From Chitinophaga ginsengisegetis (GTDB taxonomy: Bacteria; Bacteroidota; Bacteroidia; Chitinophagales; Chitinophagaceae): 64,000 nucleotides of DNA. The notes below the pieces were generated by a model, which was not told the DNA's origin, searched no databases, and saw only the letters and a list, made by a program, of their open reading frames with translations. This document shows, piece after piece, positions 27,021-35,518 of the stretch. Numbering within the stretch: the first letter of the stretch is position 1; every line of letters begins with the position of its first letter. The position numbers were made by a program, and so were the translations under genes. The stretch spans positions 2,290,623 to 2,354,622 of the forward strand of contig NZ_FUZZ01000001.1 of assembly GCF_900168065.1 (NCBI RefSeq), written 5' to 3'.

Positions 27021-27405
27021 CTCATTCTTACCACTTAAAGACAGAAGTTTCCTTAAAAGTAAAGGGTTTACATACCGTGAAATCAATGATGGTGTCCAAA
27101 AGGGCATCATCATTGATAATTTTTCAATTCACCCGGAAGGAAAATTCTCCTCTAACAGTGCCTCATTACTAATCTTGCTACCTAATGGCTATCCAGATGT
27201 CGCGCCGGATATGTTTTACTTTATACCTGCGCTTCGGCTAATTAATACTGGCAGTCTACCGGCTCAAGCGGACCAAATACTTACTTTCCATGGGGCTACC
27301 TGGCAACGCTGGTCTAGGCATGGTCCGCCTGACGCATGGCGTCCGGGCACAGACGGACTACAGTCCTATCTACAGCGAGTATTCAACGCATTAAATGCTG
27401 CATAA
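27013..27405 (+). CDS. E2-fold protein of the ubiquitin-like operon (Prok-E2_E type)
   Basis: 130 residues from ATG 27013, which overlaps the previous stop by 8 bases; a longer frame starting at 26977 is less likely. The E2-like core shows IDNFSIHPEGKF, LLILLPNGYPDVAPDMFYF (the YPxxxP of E2 folds) and a C-terminal ITFHGATWQRWSRH-like segment (here LTFHGATWQRWSRH) followed by helix LQSYLQRVF. It contains no cysteine at all, so it cannot form the usual E2 thioester. It may position modifier or target for the E1, or use histidines; this is inference. The E1 gene overlaps its stop by 1 base. Confidence 0.8.
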   Translation: MDNSFLPLKDRSFLKSKGFTYREINDGVQKGIIIDNFSIHPEGKFSSNSASLLILLPNGYPDVAPDMFYFIPALRLINTGSLPAQADQILTFHGATWQRWSRHGPPDAWRPGTDGLQSYLQRVFNALNAA

Positions 27406-28814
27406 TGAGATACACTCTGACATTATTAGAAGATCACCTGAAAGAGCTTAAAAAGCTAATTCTTCATCCGGATCGAAATGAAAGGCCGGCCATCTTATTA
27501 TGCGGCGTATCCAATAATGCAAATGATCCATGGGATGGAGGGCTGGAGGTTCGCTTTTTATCAAAAGAGGTAATAGAGATTCCTGATACCGAGATACTGA
27601 AACATAATGAAATTCAGGTAACGTGGGATACTACCTGCTTTCGAAAGGCGATGAAACGGGCAAAAGACGAGGGACTTGCCATTTGCCTAGTACACTCTCA
27701 CCCTGAGGGATGCATTAATTTTTCAGATCTAGATGACATAAACGAACGTTCTCTTTTTGAGTCTATCCATAAGAGAAACGGAAATTCCATTTCTAATCTA
27801 AGTCTATTAATAACAGCTGACGGACATTTATCAGCACGAGCATGCTCCGTACAATTAAAATATTCTGAGATCGAACTAATTCGCGTCTTGGGCGATCGGT
27901 TTTCGTTCTTTTATAAGGGGAAATATACCTTCCAAACACGAGAAGAGTTCAGTCGTCAGGCTCTTGCGTTAGGTCCGGCATTAAATGCTGATCTCTCTCG
28001 TCTGCGTATTGCGGTCATCGGATGCGGTGCAACGGGGTCGGCTACTGCACATTTGCTTGCAAGATTAGGTGTTGGACATCTACTACTCATAGATAATGAC
28101 CTTGTTGAGCGAAGTAATCTTAGTAGGCTATACGGAGCTCGAACCGCTGACGCCGATCTAGGTGCATTTAAGTCCCAGGTGCTGGCATCTTACCTTGCAA
28201 ATATTGGAATGGGATGCCGGGTGCGACATTACACATCATGGGTTGGGGATGAAGCTTGTAGAAACCCTATAAAATCATGCGACATTGTTTTCAGTTGCAC
28301 TGATGACAATAGCGGCAGAATATTTTTGAACCGGTTAGCCTACTTTTACCTTTTACCGGTTTTCGATATGGGAATTTCCATAGACCCTCTCTTAACACCC
28401 GATATCGGAATACGTGCTGCACAAGGCAGATTTACAGTATTGCAACCACACAACGCATGCTTAATTTGCAGACACGTGGTTAATCATCAACTGGCTCGTG
28501 AAGAGGAATTGAAAAGAACTGACCCTGATGGGTTTGAAAGATTGAAACAAGAAGCTTACGTAATTGGAATGGGCAACCCTAGTCCTGCAGTAATCACATT
28601 CACCTCAGAAGTAGCAACTATGAGCGTCAATGAGTTAATAAACAGGCTCACCGGCTTCAAGAAACAAGGCCCACAACACCATTTGGTACGCTTTTTCGAT
28701 CAAGGGACAGATAGAACACCATCTGCTCACGGTAATGCAGATTGCCCGATCTGCAAAAGCGCAGAATACTGGGGAAGGGGGGATATCACACCATTTCTTG
28801 ATCAGGTAAATTGA
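27405..28814 (+). CDS. JAB-E1 fusion (ThiF-family adenylyltransferase with JAMM domain)
   Basis: 469 residues from ATG 27405 (TAATG overlap with the E2-like gene). An N-terminal JAB/JAMM deubiquitinase-like domain (about 1-165) has the zinc motif HSHPEGCINFSDLDD (HxHPx7SxxD). The E1 domain (about 185-420) has the nucleotide loop IGCGATGSA, IDNDLVERSNLSRLY and FKSQVLA, plus CTDDN. CLIC (about 355) and CPIC (about 451) form a probable zinc ribbon; one of the cysteines near CLIC might be the catalytic residue. It should adenylate the glycine tail of the tandem ubiquitin protein and may also remove it from targets. Confidence 0.9.
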   Translation: MRYTLTLLEDHLKELKKLILHPDRNERPAILLCGVSNNANDPWDGGLEVRFLSKEVIEIPDTEILKHNEIQVTWDTTCFRKAMKRAKDEGLAICLVHSHPEGCINFSDLDDINERSLFESIHKRNGNSISNLSLLITADGHLSARACSVQLKYSEIELIRVLGDRFSFFYKGKYTFQTREEFSRQALALGPALNADLSRLRIAVIGCGATGSATAHLLARLGVGHLLLIDNDLVERSNLSRLYGARTADADLGAFKSQVLASYLANIGMGCRVRHYTSWVGDEACRNPIKSCDIVFSCTDDNSGRIFLNRLAYFYLLPVFDMGISIDPLLTPDIGIRAAQGRFTVLQPHNACLICRHVVNHQLAREEELKRTDPDGFERLKQEAYVIGMGNPSPAVITFTSEVATMSVNELINRLTGFKKQGPQHHLVRFFDQGTDRTPSAHGNADCPICKSAEYWGRGDITPFLDQVN

Positions 28815-28818
28815 AGTA

Positions 28819-29154
28819 ATGAAAAAGGCTTTTCTTTATATTTGGGGAAAACTGATGGTATTATTTCGGAAAATCGATTATAAACCGATTCACGTTACTA
28901 GGTTCCCAACAGACTTCGAGATTTTTGATAAAACTATTTATATTATAGGCCATCCCGGTTTTCCAAAATGGGCAGTAATGCAGTGCCCATGCGGTTGCAA
29001 AGTGCCCTTGACGCTTTCCTTAATGAAACATAAAAAGCCAAACTGGGAATGTAATATTAAAAATCAGAAAGCTACGTTATCTCCATCTGTTTGGAAAACA
29101 GATGGCTGTAAGAGCCATTTTTTTCTCCGAAATGGCAAGGTGATCTGGGCTTAA
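28819..29154 (+). CDS. DUF6527-family protein of the ubiquitin-like operon
   Basis: 111 residues with the pattern CPCGCKVPL (about 56-64), a W, LSPSVW and GCKSHFFLRNGKVIW at the end, all typical of DUF6527. The Cys residues could bind zinc. This family is a regular last gene of multiubiquitin/E2/E1 operons (from memory it has been called BubE and proposed to be a peptidase acting on the modifier; I cannot confirm the mechanism). It starts 4 bases after the E1 stop. Its stop codon lies inside the long palindrome that follows. Confidence 0.8.
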   Translation: MKKAFLYIWGKLMVLFRKIDYKPIHVTRFPTDFEIFDKTIYIIGHPGFPKWAVMQCPCGCKVPLTLSLMKHKKPNWECNIKNQKATLSPSVWKTDGCKSHFFLRNGKVIWA

Positions 29155-29211
29155 TATTAATAGTTAAAAGGACTGATATATGTATCAGTCCTTTTAACTA
29201 TTAATATTAAG
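29150..29211. repeat. Perfect 62-base palindrome (29-bp stem, 4-base loop)
   Basis: Bases 29150-29178 are the exact reverse complement of 29183-29211, with TATG in the loop. It is AT-rich with a GGACTGATA core. It overlaps the stop codon of the DUF6527 gene. It would terminate the operon and protect its 3' end, but the stem is far longer than any other terminator in this window. Confidence 0.9.
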
Positions 29212-29290
29212 CAACATATTCTTTTGAATTTTTAAGGCGTTATTGTATATTCATAGTACTTACTTTTAAATTCTGAAAATGTGAAGAGAT

Positions 29291-29701
29291 ATGAGAAATT
29301 TAAAATTCAAGAAGATTAAGTCCTTTGTGACGTTCGACCTACCAGTTAATTACCTTTACATTCATTTGAGTTTTCGTGATACACATAAAGAGTATTCCAA
29401 CTCGATATCAGTTTGGCCAGTGACATCTACTCGTAGGAAATTAATTGCCAATTATTGGACTTCCACTCAATTACATTATTTTCTAATTGCAATCGCAGGC
29501 ATATTATTTACTATGCCTTTCTCCGCATTCAATTCGCTAAATGCGTTGCATTTGGTTAGCCTTATTGTCAATGCAATATTGATTTATATACCTTTATATT
29601 TTATTATTTACCGTTATATATTTATTAATGAATTCTTACCACTGTTGGAAGCAGCTACTGCAGAATATGAAGGCAAAGACAGAGCATGGGTGGAATGGTG
29701 A
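29291..29701 (+). pseudogene. Membrane protein ORF cut at the island boundary
   Basis: 136 codons. Two hydrophobic stretches (LHYFLIAIAGILF, about 61-80, and HLVSLIVNAILIYIPLYFIIY, split around 86-107) suggest a small inner-membrane protein. The last 8-9 residues (KDRAWVEW) come from reading the start of the following hydrolase remnant in another frame, so the natural C-terminus is missing. I do not recognise the family. It is the last gene of AT-rich composition before the normal chromosome resumes. Confidence 0.5.
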
Positions 29702-30849
29702 TAACAGATGTAGCCGAGAAGATTCCCTCAAAGATCAGGAAGCTGGTATACATCGGAGCTTTTCTGCCTTCATCCGGACAGGCCCTCACTGATCTTTCGT
29801 ATTCGGATCCTGATTCCAAACTGGGACCTTTGCTAATTCCTTCAGCCGATCAGTTAACACTCGATGTGAAACGGGACAGCCTGACTTATCTTTTTATAAA
29901 TGATGGTTCGGATGCCGCTAAGCAACAAGTACTTAACCACTATCGTGCTGAGCCTGCCATTCCCTTTACCGGCAAGGTTACGCTGACCAGGGAAAATTTC
30001 GGTGCGGTGGAGAAAGTGTACATCAAGACACTCCAGGATATGGTGATTTCACCCGGACTTCAGGACCGTATGATCGCCGGAGCAGGTATCAAAACGATCT
30101 ATTCTGTCAATACCAGTCATTCCCCGTTTTTGTCGCGGCCCCATGAACTTTCCGATCTGCTGCTCAAAATCGGGAAACAAGAAAAACCGGATCGATTGAA
30201 TAGCGTTGTGGCGCGGCTGATCCGTTATGAAGTACAACCGGAATTCCAGGCCGCATTCCGCCAGGCAGTAAGCGATTATGTATTCCATTCACTTAAGTCA
30301 GAAACGAACGTTTTATCGGAAGCATACCACGAGCAGGCAGATACCACCGTGTTGTGGGTTATTGAAAGATGGAGCAACAAAAACGAGTTGGACAAAGCCA
30401 ATAAAAGTTCAAGATTCAAAGCCATCGAATCTTTATCACGTAGTGCGCTGAAACAACCGGCTAAGATAATCTATGTGAAAGATCTTGAACCATTGTCCAA
30501 ACAACAATGGCGCAGTGTTGCCCAAAAACAGGACCAGCCGCTTACCATTATGTTGTTTGTGGATGCAAAACCCGGAACGGAAAATAATTTTAAAGAGGTC
30601 TATCACACTGTCATGCCGCAGTTCCGTAGCGAACCGGGAGTTATCAGTTACCAGCTCTCGCAGCTGGAAGAAGACAGTACCCAATTCGTTACGTATGAAA
30701 AATTCAGGAACGAAGATGCGTTTCAGTATCACCTGAATTTTCCGCCGATACAACCCGTGATCGATTATCTGAATACAAGCATCAAACAACAGCCTTTCGA
30801 AACGGGCCTCCACAGGTTGATTGAGTTTGCACCGGTTATCCGCCAATAA
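29686..30849 (+). pseudogene. Alpha/beta hydrolase fused to ABM-like domain, 5' part missing
   Basis: 387 codons can be read from ATG 29686. The first residues are MGGMVITDVAEK: the end of a nucleophile elbow (normally GHSMGGM) whose Gly-His and everything before it are absent; the codon before the ATG is AGC (Ser). The catalytic histidine region NTSHSPFLSRP (about 145-155) is still there. Two later segments (about 180-260 and 285-375) look like antibiotic-biosynthesis-monooxygenase (dimeric alpha+beta barrel) modules, TIMLFVDAKPGTE. Without the N-terminal half-sheet the hydrolase should be inactive. The monooxygenase-like part could still fold. Confidence 0.7.
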
Positions 30850-30886
30850 TTAAACTCCATTACACTAAAATCAAAACATTCAAGCA

Positions 30887-31699
30887 ATGAAATCAATTTA
30901 TCAAATCCTGATGACAGGTTTCTTAAGCATACCTTCTTTAGTTAACTTAAATGCCCAGACAAAAATGAAAGCCGAACAAGTAAAGTCGCATGAGCTGGAG
31001 GTAGTAAATCAATTGACTACTTCTGCAGCCATTGTCAATATGCCTGTATCTCAACTACTGAATGCGCCCGGTAATGAGGCGTTGAAAGCTTTTTTCTTCA
31101 CACCTGTCAACGAAAAAACATTACAGGGAAAGAAGATTGCAGTGATAGCAGCAGACGGTTTTGAAGAGATCGAATTAACTGGTCCTGTCTGGTATTTCAA
31201 ACAACTGGGTGCAAAGGTCGACATCGTGGCACCTAAATTTAATCCCGCTCCGGCAAGATATGGCCTGAGCTACCCGGAGATGTCAAAAACACATATCATG
31301 GCTATCCAATATCTGCAACCTGTAGGATGGATCAAATTCGATCACACGGCTGATCAGGTGAAAGTAAGCGATTATGATGCGGTGTTTATTCCTGGTGGCG
31401 CCTGGAACCCAGATAATCTTCGCTATGATAAAGATGTGATCAAATTCATTCAGGATTTCAACAAGTCAGGAAAACTGATCGCAGCCATTTGTCACGCACC
31501 GGTTGTATTAGCATCTGCGGATGTCCTGAAAGGGAAAAAACTGACCGGTTACTGGAATATCCAGGTTGATCTGAAAAATGCAGGGGGAACTGTAACCGAT
31601 GAACCCGTGGTTACTGATGGTAATATCATCACCAGCAGGCACCCGATCGATGTAGCCGATTTTTCACGGGCTGTTGAAGATTGGCTGATCAAAAAATGA
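30887..31699 (+). CDS. DJ-1/PfpI-family protein, exported
   Basis: 270 residues: signal peptide (about 1-24, ending NLNAQ), a linker to about 75, then a DJ-1/PfpI domain with IAVIAADGFEEIEL (Glu of the nucleophile pair), FIPGGAWNPDNL and the nucleophilic cysteine in AAICHAP (about residue 206), followed by LTGYWN and the end SRHPIDVADFSRA. Members act as stress chaperones, glyoxalases or amidohydrolases; the specific role is open. It follows the hydrolase remnant by 37 bases and is probably co-transcribed. Confidence 0.85.
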   Translation: MKSIYQILMTGFLSIPSLVNLNAQTKMKAEQVKSHELEVVNQLTTSAAIVNMPVSQLLNAPGNEALKAFFFTPVNEKTLQGKKIAVIAADGFEEIELTGPVWYFKQLGAKVDIVAPKFNPAPARYGLSYPEMSKTHIMAIQYLQPVGWIKFDHTADQVKVSDYDAVFIPGGAWNPDNLRYDKDVIKFIQDFNKSGKLIAAICHAPVVLASADVLKGKKLTGYWNIQVDLKNAGGTVTDEPVVTDGNIITSRHPIDVADFSRAVEDWLIKK

Positions 31700-31817
31700 T
31701 TGATTAGTTCTCTCCCACCGTTTACTATTATTTTAATTGCAGGATGTGCAGGAGAAAACTTCAGCTATACCTGGCAACATTAAAAACAAACTCAGATCCG
31801 CTGATATTCCAGCACTT

Positions 31818-31846
31818 GAAAAACCTGCGCCAGTCGCGGTTTTTCT
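31818..31846 (+). terminator. Terminator after the DJ-1/PfpI gene
   Basis: GAAAAACCTGCG (31818-31829) pairs with CGCGGTTTTT (31835-31844) with one bulged base, followed by C and TTGTTTT. Confidence 0.65.
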
Positions 31847-31867
31847 TGTTTTACAACCAGGCATTGA

Positions 31868-32236
31868 TCACGAAGAAGCGCTTAATGAGCCAGCCCGAAT
31901 AACCTCTTCCCTGTGCGCGGCTGCCCAGTTAATCAGGTAATCGATCACCGGCGCCAGCGCTTTGCTGTAACTGGTGAAAGTATAATTAACAACAGGTGGA
32001 AAATCGTCCTGGATTGTTCGTTCAATAATATGATTGGCCTCCAGTTCCTTAAGCTCTCTACTCAATGTCCTGGTGGTAATTTTTGGCAGACTTTTCCTGA
32101 TCTCACCAAAGCGGCTATTGCCCTGGGCGATGGAACGGATAACCTCCAGTTTCCATTTGCCACCGAGCACGTACAGCGCGTCCTGTACAAAGCGGAGGTC
32201 TCCTGCTGAATATCCTTTTTTGCATATTGGTCCCAT
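31868..32236 (-). CDS. HxlR-family transcriptional regulator
   Basis: 122 residues of a winged helix typical of HxlR: an N-terminal Cys (MGPICKKGY, position 5), LGGKWKLEVIRSI, then RFGEIRKSLPKITTRTLSRELKELE (recognition helix region). Such regulators often sense electrophiles or disulfide stress through that cysteine (known for HypR-like members). It is divergent from the SnoaL-like gene 84 bases away, which is likely its target. Confidence 0.92.
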   Translation of the reverse strand: MGPICKKGYSAGDLRFVQDALYVLGGKWKLEVIRSIAQGNSRFGEIRKSLPKITTRTLSRELKELEANHIIERTIQDDFPPVVNYTFTSYSKALAPVIDYLINWAAAHREEVIRAGSLSASS

Positions 32237-32319
32237 ACTGTGAAGTTAGTATACAAAAGTAAAGTGCGCCCCAAAGGCATGTCATTTTTGAGTTTTTTTG
32301 CCAACAAAACAAACCGATT

Positions 32320-32802
32320 ATGGACATAGAACAAAAAGTGCAGTACGTACTGGACCGCTTCGAAATACAGGATGTTATCACCCGGTATTCTTTTGGTCAG
32401 GATATGCACCAGGGTGATGACAGGAATATCCTGGAAACCTGGAGAGATGTATTTACAACAGATGCAGTACTCGATTACCGTGCGGCAGGCAGCGAACCCA
32501 CTTCTTATGAAAACATGGCCGAAATTATGCGTGGCAATGGCGCCACTCCAGGCAATATGAGTGGATTCTCCAACTGGCAGCATCTGATGGGTAATCCCGT
32601 AGTAACCATCAATGGCGACAAAGCCGCTGCCAGAACCGATCTTTGGGCAACCCATAAAGGAAAACCCATCGAAGGAAAATCCGCACCATCGCTTTATGTG
32701 GCCGGCGCCTTTACCGATGAACTGGTGCGCACCGCCAACGGCTGGCGTATCAGTTACCGCAAACTGGAACTGCATTTCATGGACCTTATCAATAGTTTAT
32801 AA
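32320..32802 (+). CDS. SnoaL-like (NTF2-fold) protein
   Basis: 160 residues with the cone-shaped NTF2-like fold pattern: EIQDVITRYSFGQDMHQGD, WRDVFTTDAVLDY, then THKGKPIEGKSA and NGWRISYRKLELHF. Such domains bind small hydrophobic ligands and may act as isomerase, hydrolase or carrier; the active residues cannot be assigned. Expression is probably controlled by the divergent HxlR gene. Confidence 0.8.
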   Translation: MDIEQKVQYVLDRFEIQDVITRYSFGQDMHQGDDRNILETWRDVFTTDAVLDYRAAGSEPTSYENMAEIMRGNGATPGNMSGFSNWQHLMGNPVVTINGDKAAARTDLWATHKGKPIEGKSAPSLYVAGAFTDELVRTANGWRISYRKLELHFMDLINSL

Positions 32803-32858
32803 ATGCAGATGGATCAGTTCCAATTCTTTTTGCCCTATTGATTTCATAGTTAGTAAGA

Positions 32859-33947
32859 TTAAGATTGACAATCAATCATTACATTTTCGAGATTGCCTGC
32901 AGCAGCGGCAGCATCCATTGCTTTATCCAGTGCTGACATCGGGAACACTTTTGGTTCGATTACATCGATAGGTAACTGACCGCTTTTCACCAGTTCCAGC
33001 ATTTTGCGGATGGCATCTTTCGGATACATGAAGTTGCCTATAACAGACCAGCTATTGAGCATCACATAGGTATAAGGAAGCGGCAGATCCACCCCCATAC
33101 TACCCATGATGACCAGGCGCCCACCGGGGACCAAACTGAATAAGGCCGCCAGTGTAGAATTAGGATCGCCGGCATTGCCAACCATATCGAAAGCGATATC
33201 CGCGCCTCCGTCGCAGGCTTCGCGGATGGCTTTGGCATCTGCCCGGACATCGCCCTGCAGCGTGACGGGAATAATGCGCGGACCGGCCTTCCTGGCTACT
33301 GCTTCCAGCGCGGCTTTATTGCGGCCGGTAATAATGATCCGGGAAGCGCCCATAGCCACTCCCAGGAAAACAGCAGAAGCGCCGAAAGATCCGGTGGCGC
33401 CATTAACAACAAGGGTTTCACCTGCCGTAAGCTGACCTTTGAGCAGCCCGCCGTAAGGAACTACAAAACGGGTAATGGCAGACAGTTGCGCATCACTGTA
33501 GGCATCCAGACCATCCAATGCAGTAATGCTTTCTACCGGCGCCAGTACATACTGCGCGAGGGTGCCATCGGGCCAGTCGAGTTGCGCTGGTAATGCCGCA
33601 TCCCCGTTTTTGGTGATCCCCAACAGGATCATCACCGGGTTCTTCACATTATCCCGTGCAGTGATGTGAGAAGATAACGCTACACGCTGGCCGGGTTTCA
33701 AATGCCATACATCTTTACCAACTGCTTCCACATAACCGATGGCGTTACTGCCCATCGTAAATTCCTGCGGGGGCGGATTATACACTGCCAGCTTGCCCGC
33801 TGTGTAATTTTTCAGGTAAGATACCAGGGCCGACACGGCCACCTTTATCAATACGCTGCCCGCACGTACCTCCGGCACAGGTATTTCCCTGAGTTCGAGC
33901 TTGCCCCCCATCTTTTCCAGGCGCCATGCCTTCATTTGCTTTTCCAT
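32859..33947 (-). CDS. Quinone-oxidoreductase-like medium-chain dehydrogenase
   Basis: 362 residues of the zinc-less MDR superfamily: GroES-like N-terminus (MKAWRLEKMGGKLELREIP), nucleotide loop NGATGSFGASAVFLG (about 187-201) and Rossmann fold with ADIAFDMVGNAG. The zinc-ligand pattern of alcohol dehydrogenase is absent, so it should reduce quinones or unsaturated carbonyls with NADPH. The first four codons may be extra; M5 (33935) is an alternative start. It is preceded by the AraC gene on the same strand. Confidence 0.85.
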   Translation of the reverse strand: MEKQMKAWRLEKMGGKLELREIPVPEVRAGSVLIKVAVSALVSYLKNYTAGKLAVYNPPPQEFTMGSNAIGYVEAVGKDVWHLKPGQRVALSSHITARDNVKNPVMILLGITKNGDAALPAQLDWPDGTLAQYVLAPVESITALDGLDAYSDAQLSAITRFVVPYGGLLKGQLTAGETLVVNGATGSFGASAVFLGVAMGASRIIITGRNKAALEAVARKAGPRIIPVTLQGDVRADAKAIREACDGGADIAFDMVGNAGDPNSTLAALFSLVPGGRLVIMGSMGVDLPLPYTYVMLNSWSVIGNFMYPKDAIRKMLELVKSGQLPIDVIEPKVFPMSALDKAMDAAAAAGNLENVMIDCQS

Positions 33948-34038
33948 AAATATCCGTTTTATGACAGCACAAAGGTCGTAACGGATGATATGCCCGGCTA
34001 GCCCCGATCAAAGGAATAAGTACGCAAAACAAAGAATT

Positions 34039-34881
34039 TTATTTCCGGAGCGCCAATGGAGGATGACCTGTATTTTTCCGGAAGAAGGTGGTGAAGTGAT
34101 TGGGATATTCAAAACCAAGACTATAGGCAATGTCGGCCACGGACCAATCAGAATAATAAAGCAGTGCCTTGCTTTCGCTCAGCATGCGGGCGGCAATGAT
34201 TTGCCGCGTAGACCTGCCCGTTACCTGTTGCACCACTGCATTGAGATGATTAACATGCACGGCGAGTTCATTGGCAAAATCCCCGGGCTTTTTCAACTTC
34301 AGTGAATCCTGCGGGGTGGCAACCGGGTATTGCTCCTCCAGCAGGTTTAAGAAACGGGTGGTAAGCCTTGCGGCAGCATTCTGCTGCTGTTTATGCGCAA
34401 CAACAGGCTGCAGTTTCCTGCCCTCATGTATCAGCAACTCAACAAGGTTCCTGGCGCTGCTGAAGCGAAAAGGATAGCTTGAGCCGTACTCACGGACAAT
34501 TTGTTCAAAATAAAAACGGACGATGCCCAGTGTTTGCTCATCAGGGAAAAAAACCTGCCCGGCCGTTTGAAACAAAGTGGCATCCTGGGCAAGTGAGGTT
34601 CTGGAAGCATCATCCAAAAATTCGCCGGTAAAGATGCACCAGTAGCCGCTGCGCTTCCTTACAACCGGACGGAAAGAATACCTGGCAAGCGGATGCAGGA
34701 AAACAAGTGCGGACTCTCCGATGTGAATAGTATCCCGTTCAAGCGTAAGAAAACCTTCCTGTTGTATCAGCCAGATTTTATAAAAGTCCCTCCGGGCAGG
34801 TGTTAAATCCACCGGCTTATTATTGAGCTGATAATGGGCTGCTTTAAAAGAGGCGGCACTGGCGTTATGGGAATCCGGCAT
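34039..34881 (-). CDS. AraC-family transcriptional regulator
   Basis: 280 residues: an N-terminal cupin-like sensing domain (about 20-130) and a C-terminal AraC domain with two helix-turn-helix motifs (FANELAVHVNHLNAVVQQVTG and SDWSVADIAYSLGFEYPNHF, about 195-275). The end FFRKNTGHPP is the usual closing signature. It lies 91 bases upstream of the oxidoreductase gene on the same strand and probably activates it. Confidence 0.92.
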   Translation of the reverse strand: MPDSHNASAASFKAAHYQLNNKPVDLTPARRDFYKIWLIQQEGFLTLERDTIHIGESALVFLHPLARYSFRPVVRKRSGYWCIFTGEFLDDASRTSLAQDATLFQTAGQVFFPDEQTLGIVRFYFEQIVREYGSSYPFRFSSARNLVELLIHEGRKLQPVVAHKQQQNAAARLTTRFLNLLEEQYPVATPQDSLKLKKPGDFANELAVHVNHLNAVVQQVTGRSTRQIIAARMLSESKALLYYSDWSVADIAYSLGFEYPNHFTTFFRKNTGHPPLALRK

Positions 34882-34925
34882 CAGTCCTTTTTCCCAAAAC
34901 TACAAAAAACAAAGGAAGTTTTTTA

Positions 34926-35381
34926 TTACATTATCTCCCCTTCCATTCTCCTTCTCTTCAATTCCTTTCCACTGGCGCGGGCAAGAAAGAAAAAGAATAA
35001 CATTAAACCGGTTAATATAGCTGTTACTTCTACCGGCAGATCCTTCGGCTTAGAGAAAGACACAAACCACATTCCCAGCACAAAGGGCGCCATAAGACCA
35101 CCAATAGCATAGCCCAGGAAGCGCGCTACCTTATGCTCCCGGTCTTTTGCATTTCTCCATCCACCGGATTTCCGGGGAGAAATATTACTGTAAGTGTAGG
35201 TGGTGGAATAACTGCTAAAGGTAGTGGTATGCACCACCGGCTCCGGCCTGTAAAACGGGTTCTGTACATTAAACTGTGAGCCGCAATACTCACAGTGAAT
35301 AATTACCTGCGGTTGGTTATCATCGGTGATAGGTTGCGAAAACACAGTGGCGCCGCAATTGGGACATTTATTATGCTGCAT
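34926..35381 (-). CDS. Zinc-ribbon membrane protein of unknown function
   Basis: 151 residues. Two CxxC pairs, CPNCG (6-10) and CEYCG (30-34), form a zinc ribbon at the N-terminus. A Ser/Thr/Tyr-rich linker follows, then two hydrophobic segments (FLGYAIGGLMAPFVLGMWF, about 88-106, and VTAILTGLMLFFFFLA, about 118-134) and a basic end. Probably anchored in the inner membrane with the ribbon in the cytoplasm. Family not recognised. Confidence 0.7.
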   Translation of the reverse strand: MQHNKCPNCGATVFSQPITDDNQPQVIIHCEYCGSQFNVQNPFYRPEPVVHTTTFSSYSTTYTYSNISPRKSGGWRNAKDREHKVARFLGYAIGGLMAPFVLGMWFVSFSKPKDLPVEVTAILTGLMLFFFFLARASGKELKRRRMEGEIM

Positions 35382-35453
35382 ACTCAGGCTTCGGACATTT
35401 AGGCCGCCAGCGAAATTAGAAATTTTTCTGAATTGATGCGGGTATCATCATTT

Positions 35454-35499
35454 AAAAAGCAGCAGGCAGAAGTATATTACTTTCCGCCTGCTGCTTTTT
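35454..35499. terminator. Bidirectional hairpin before the lipoprotein genes
   Basis: AAAAAGCAGCAGGC (35454-35467) pairs with GCCTGCTGCTTTTT (35486-35499); it is the terminator of the susCD locus read on the minus strand. Confidence 0.85.
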
Positions 35500-35518
35500 A
35501 TGCTGACAGCCAACTGCT

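Noticed and set aside
22807..29300. Integrative element with tRNA-Asp attachment site
   Set aside because: No integrase, and no repeat of the tRNA 3' end was found at the right edge; only the neighbourhood suggests insertion.
31737..31940. 67-codon ORF after the DJ-1/PfpI gene
   Set aside because: It spans the terminator hairpin and overlaps the HxlR gene on the other strand; no protein-like content.
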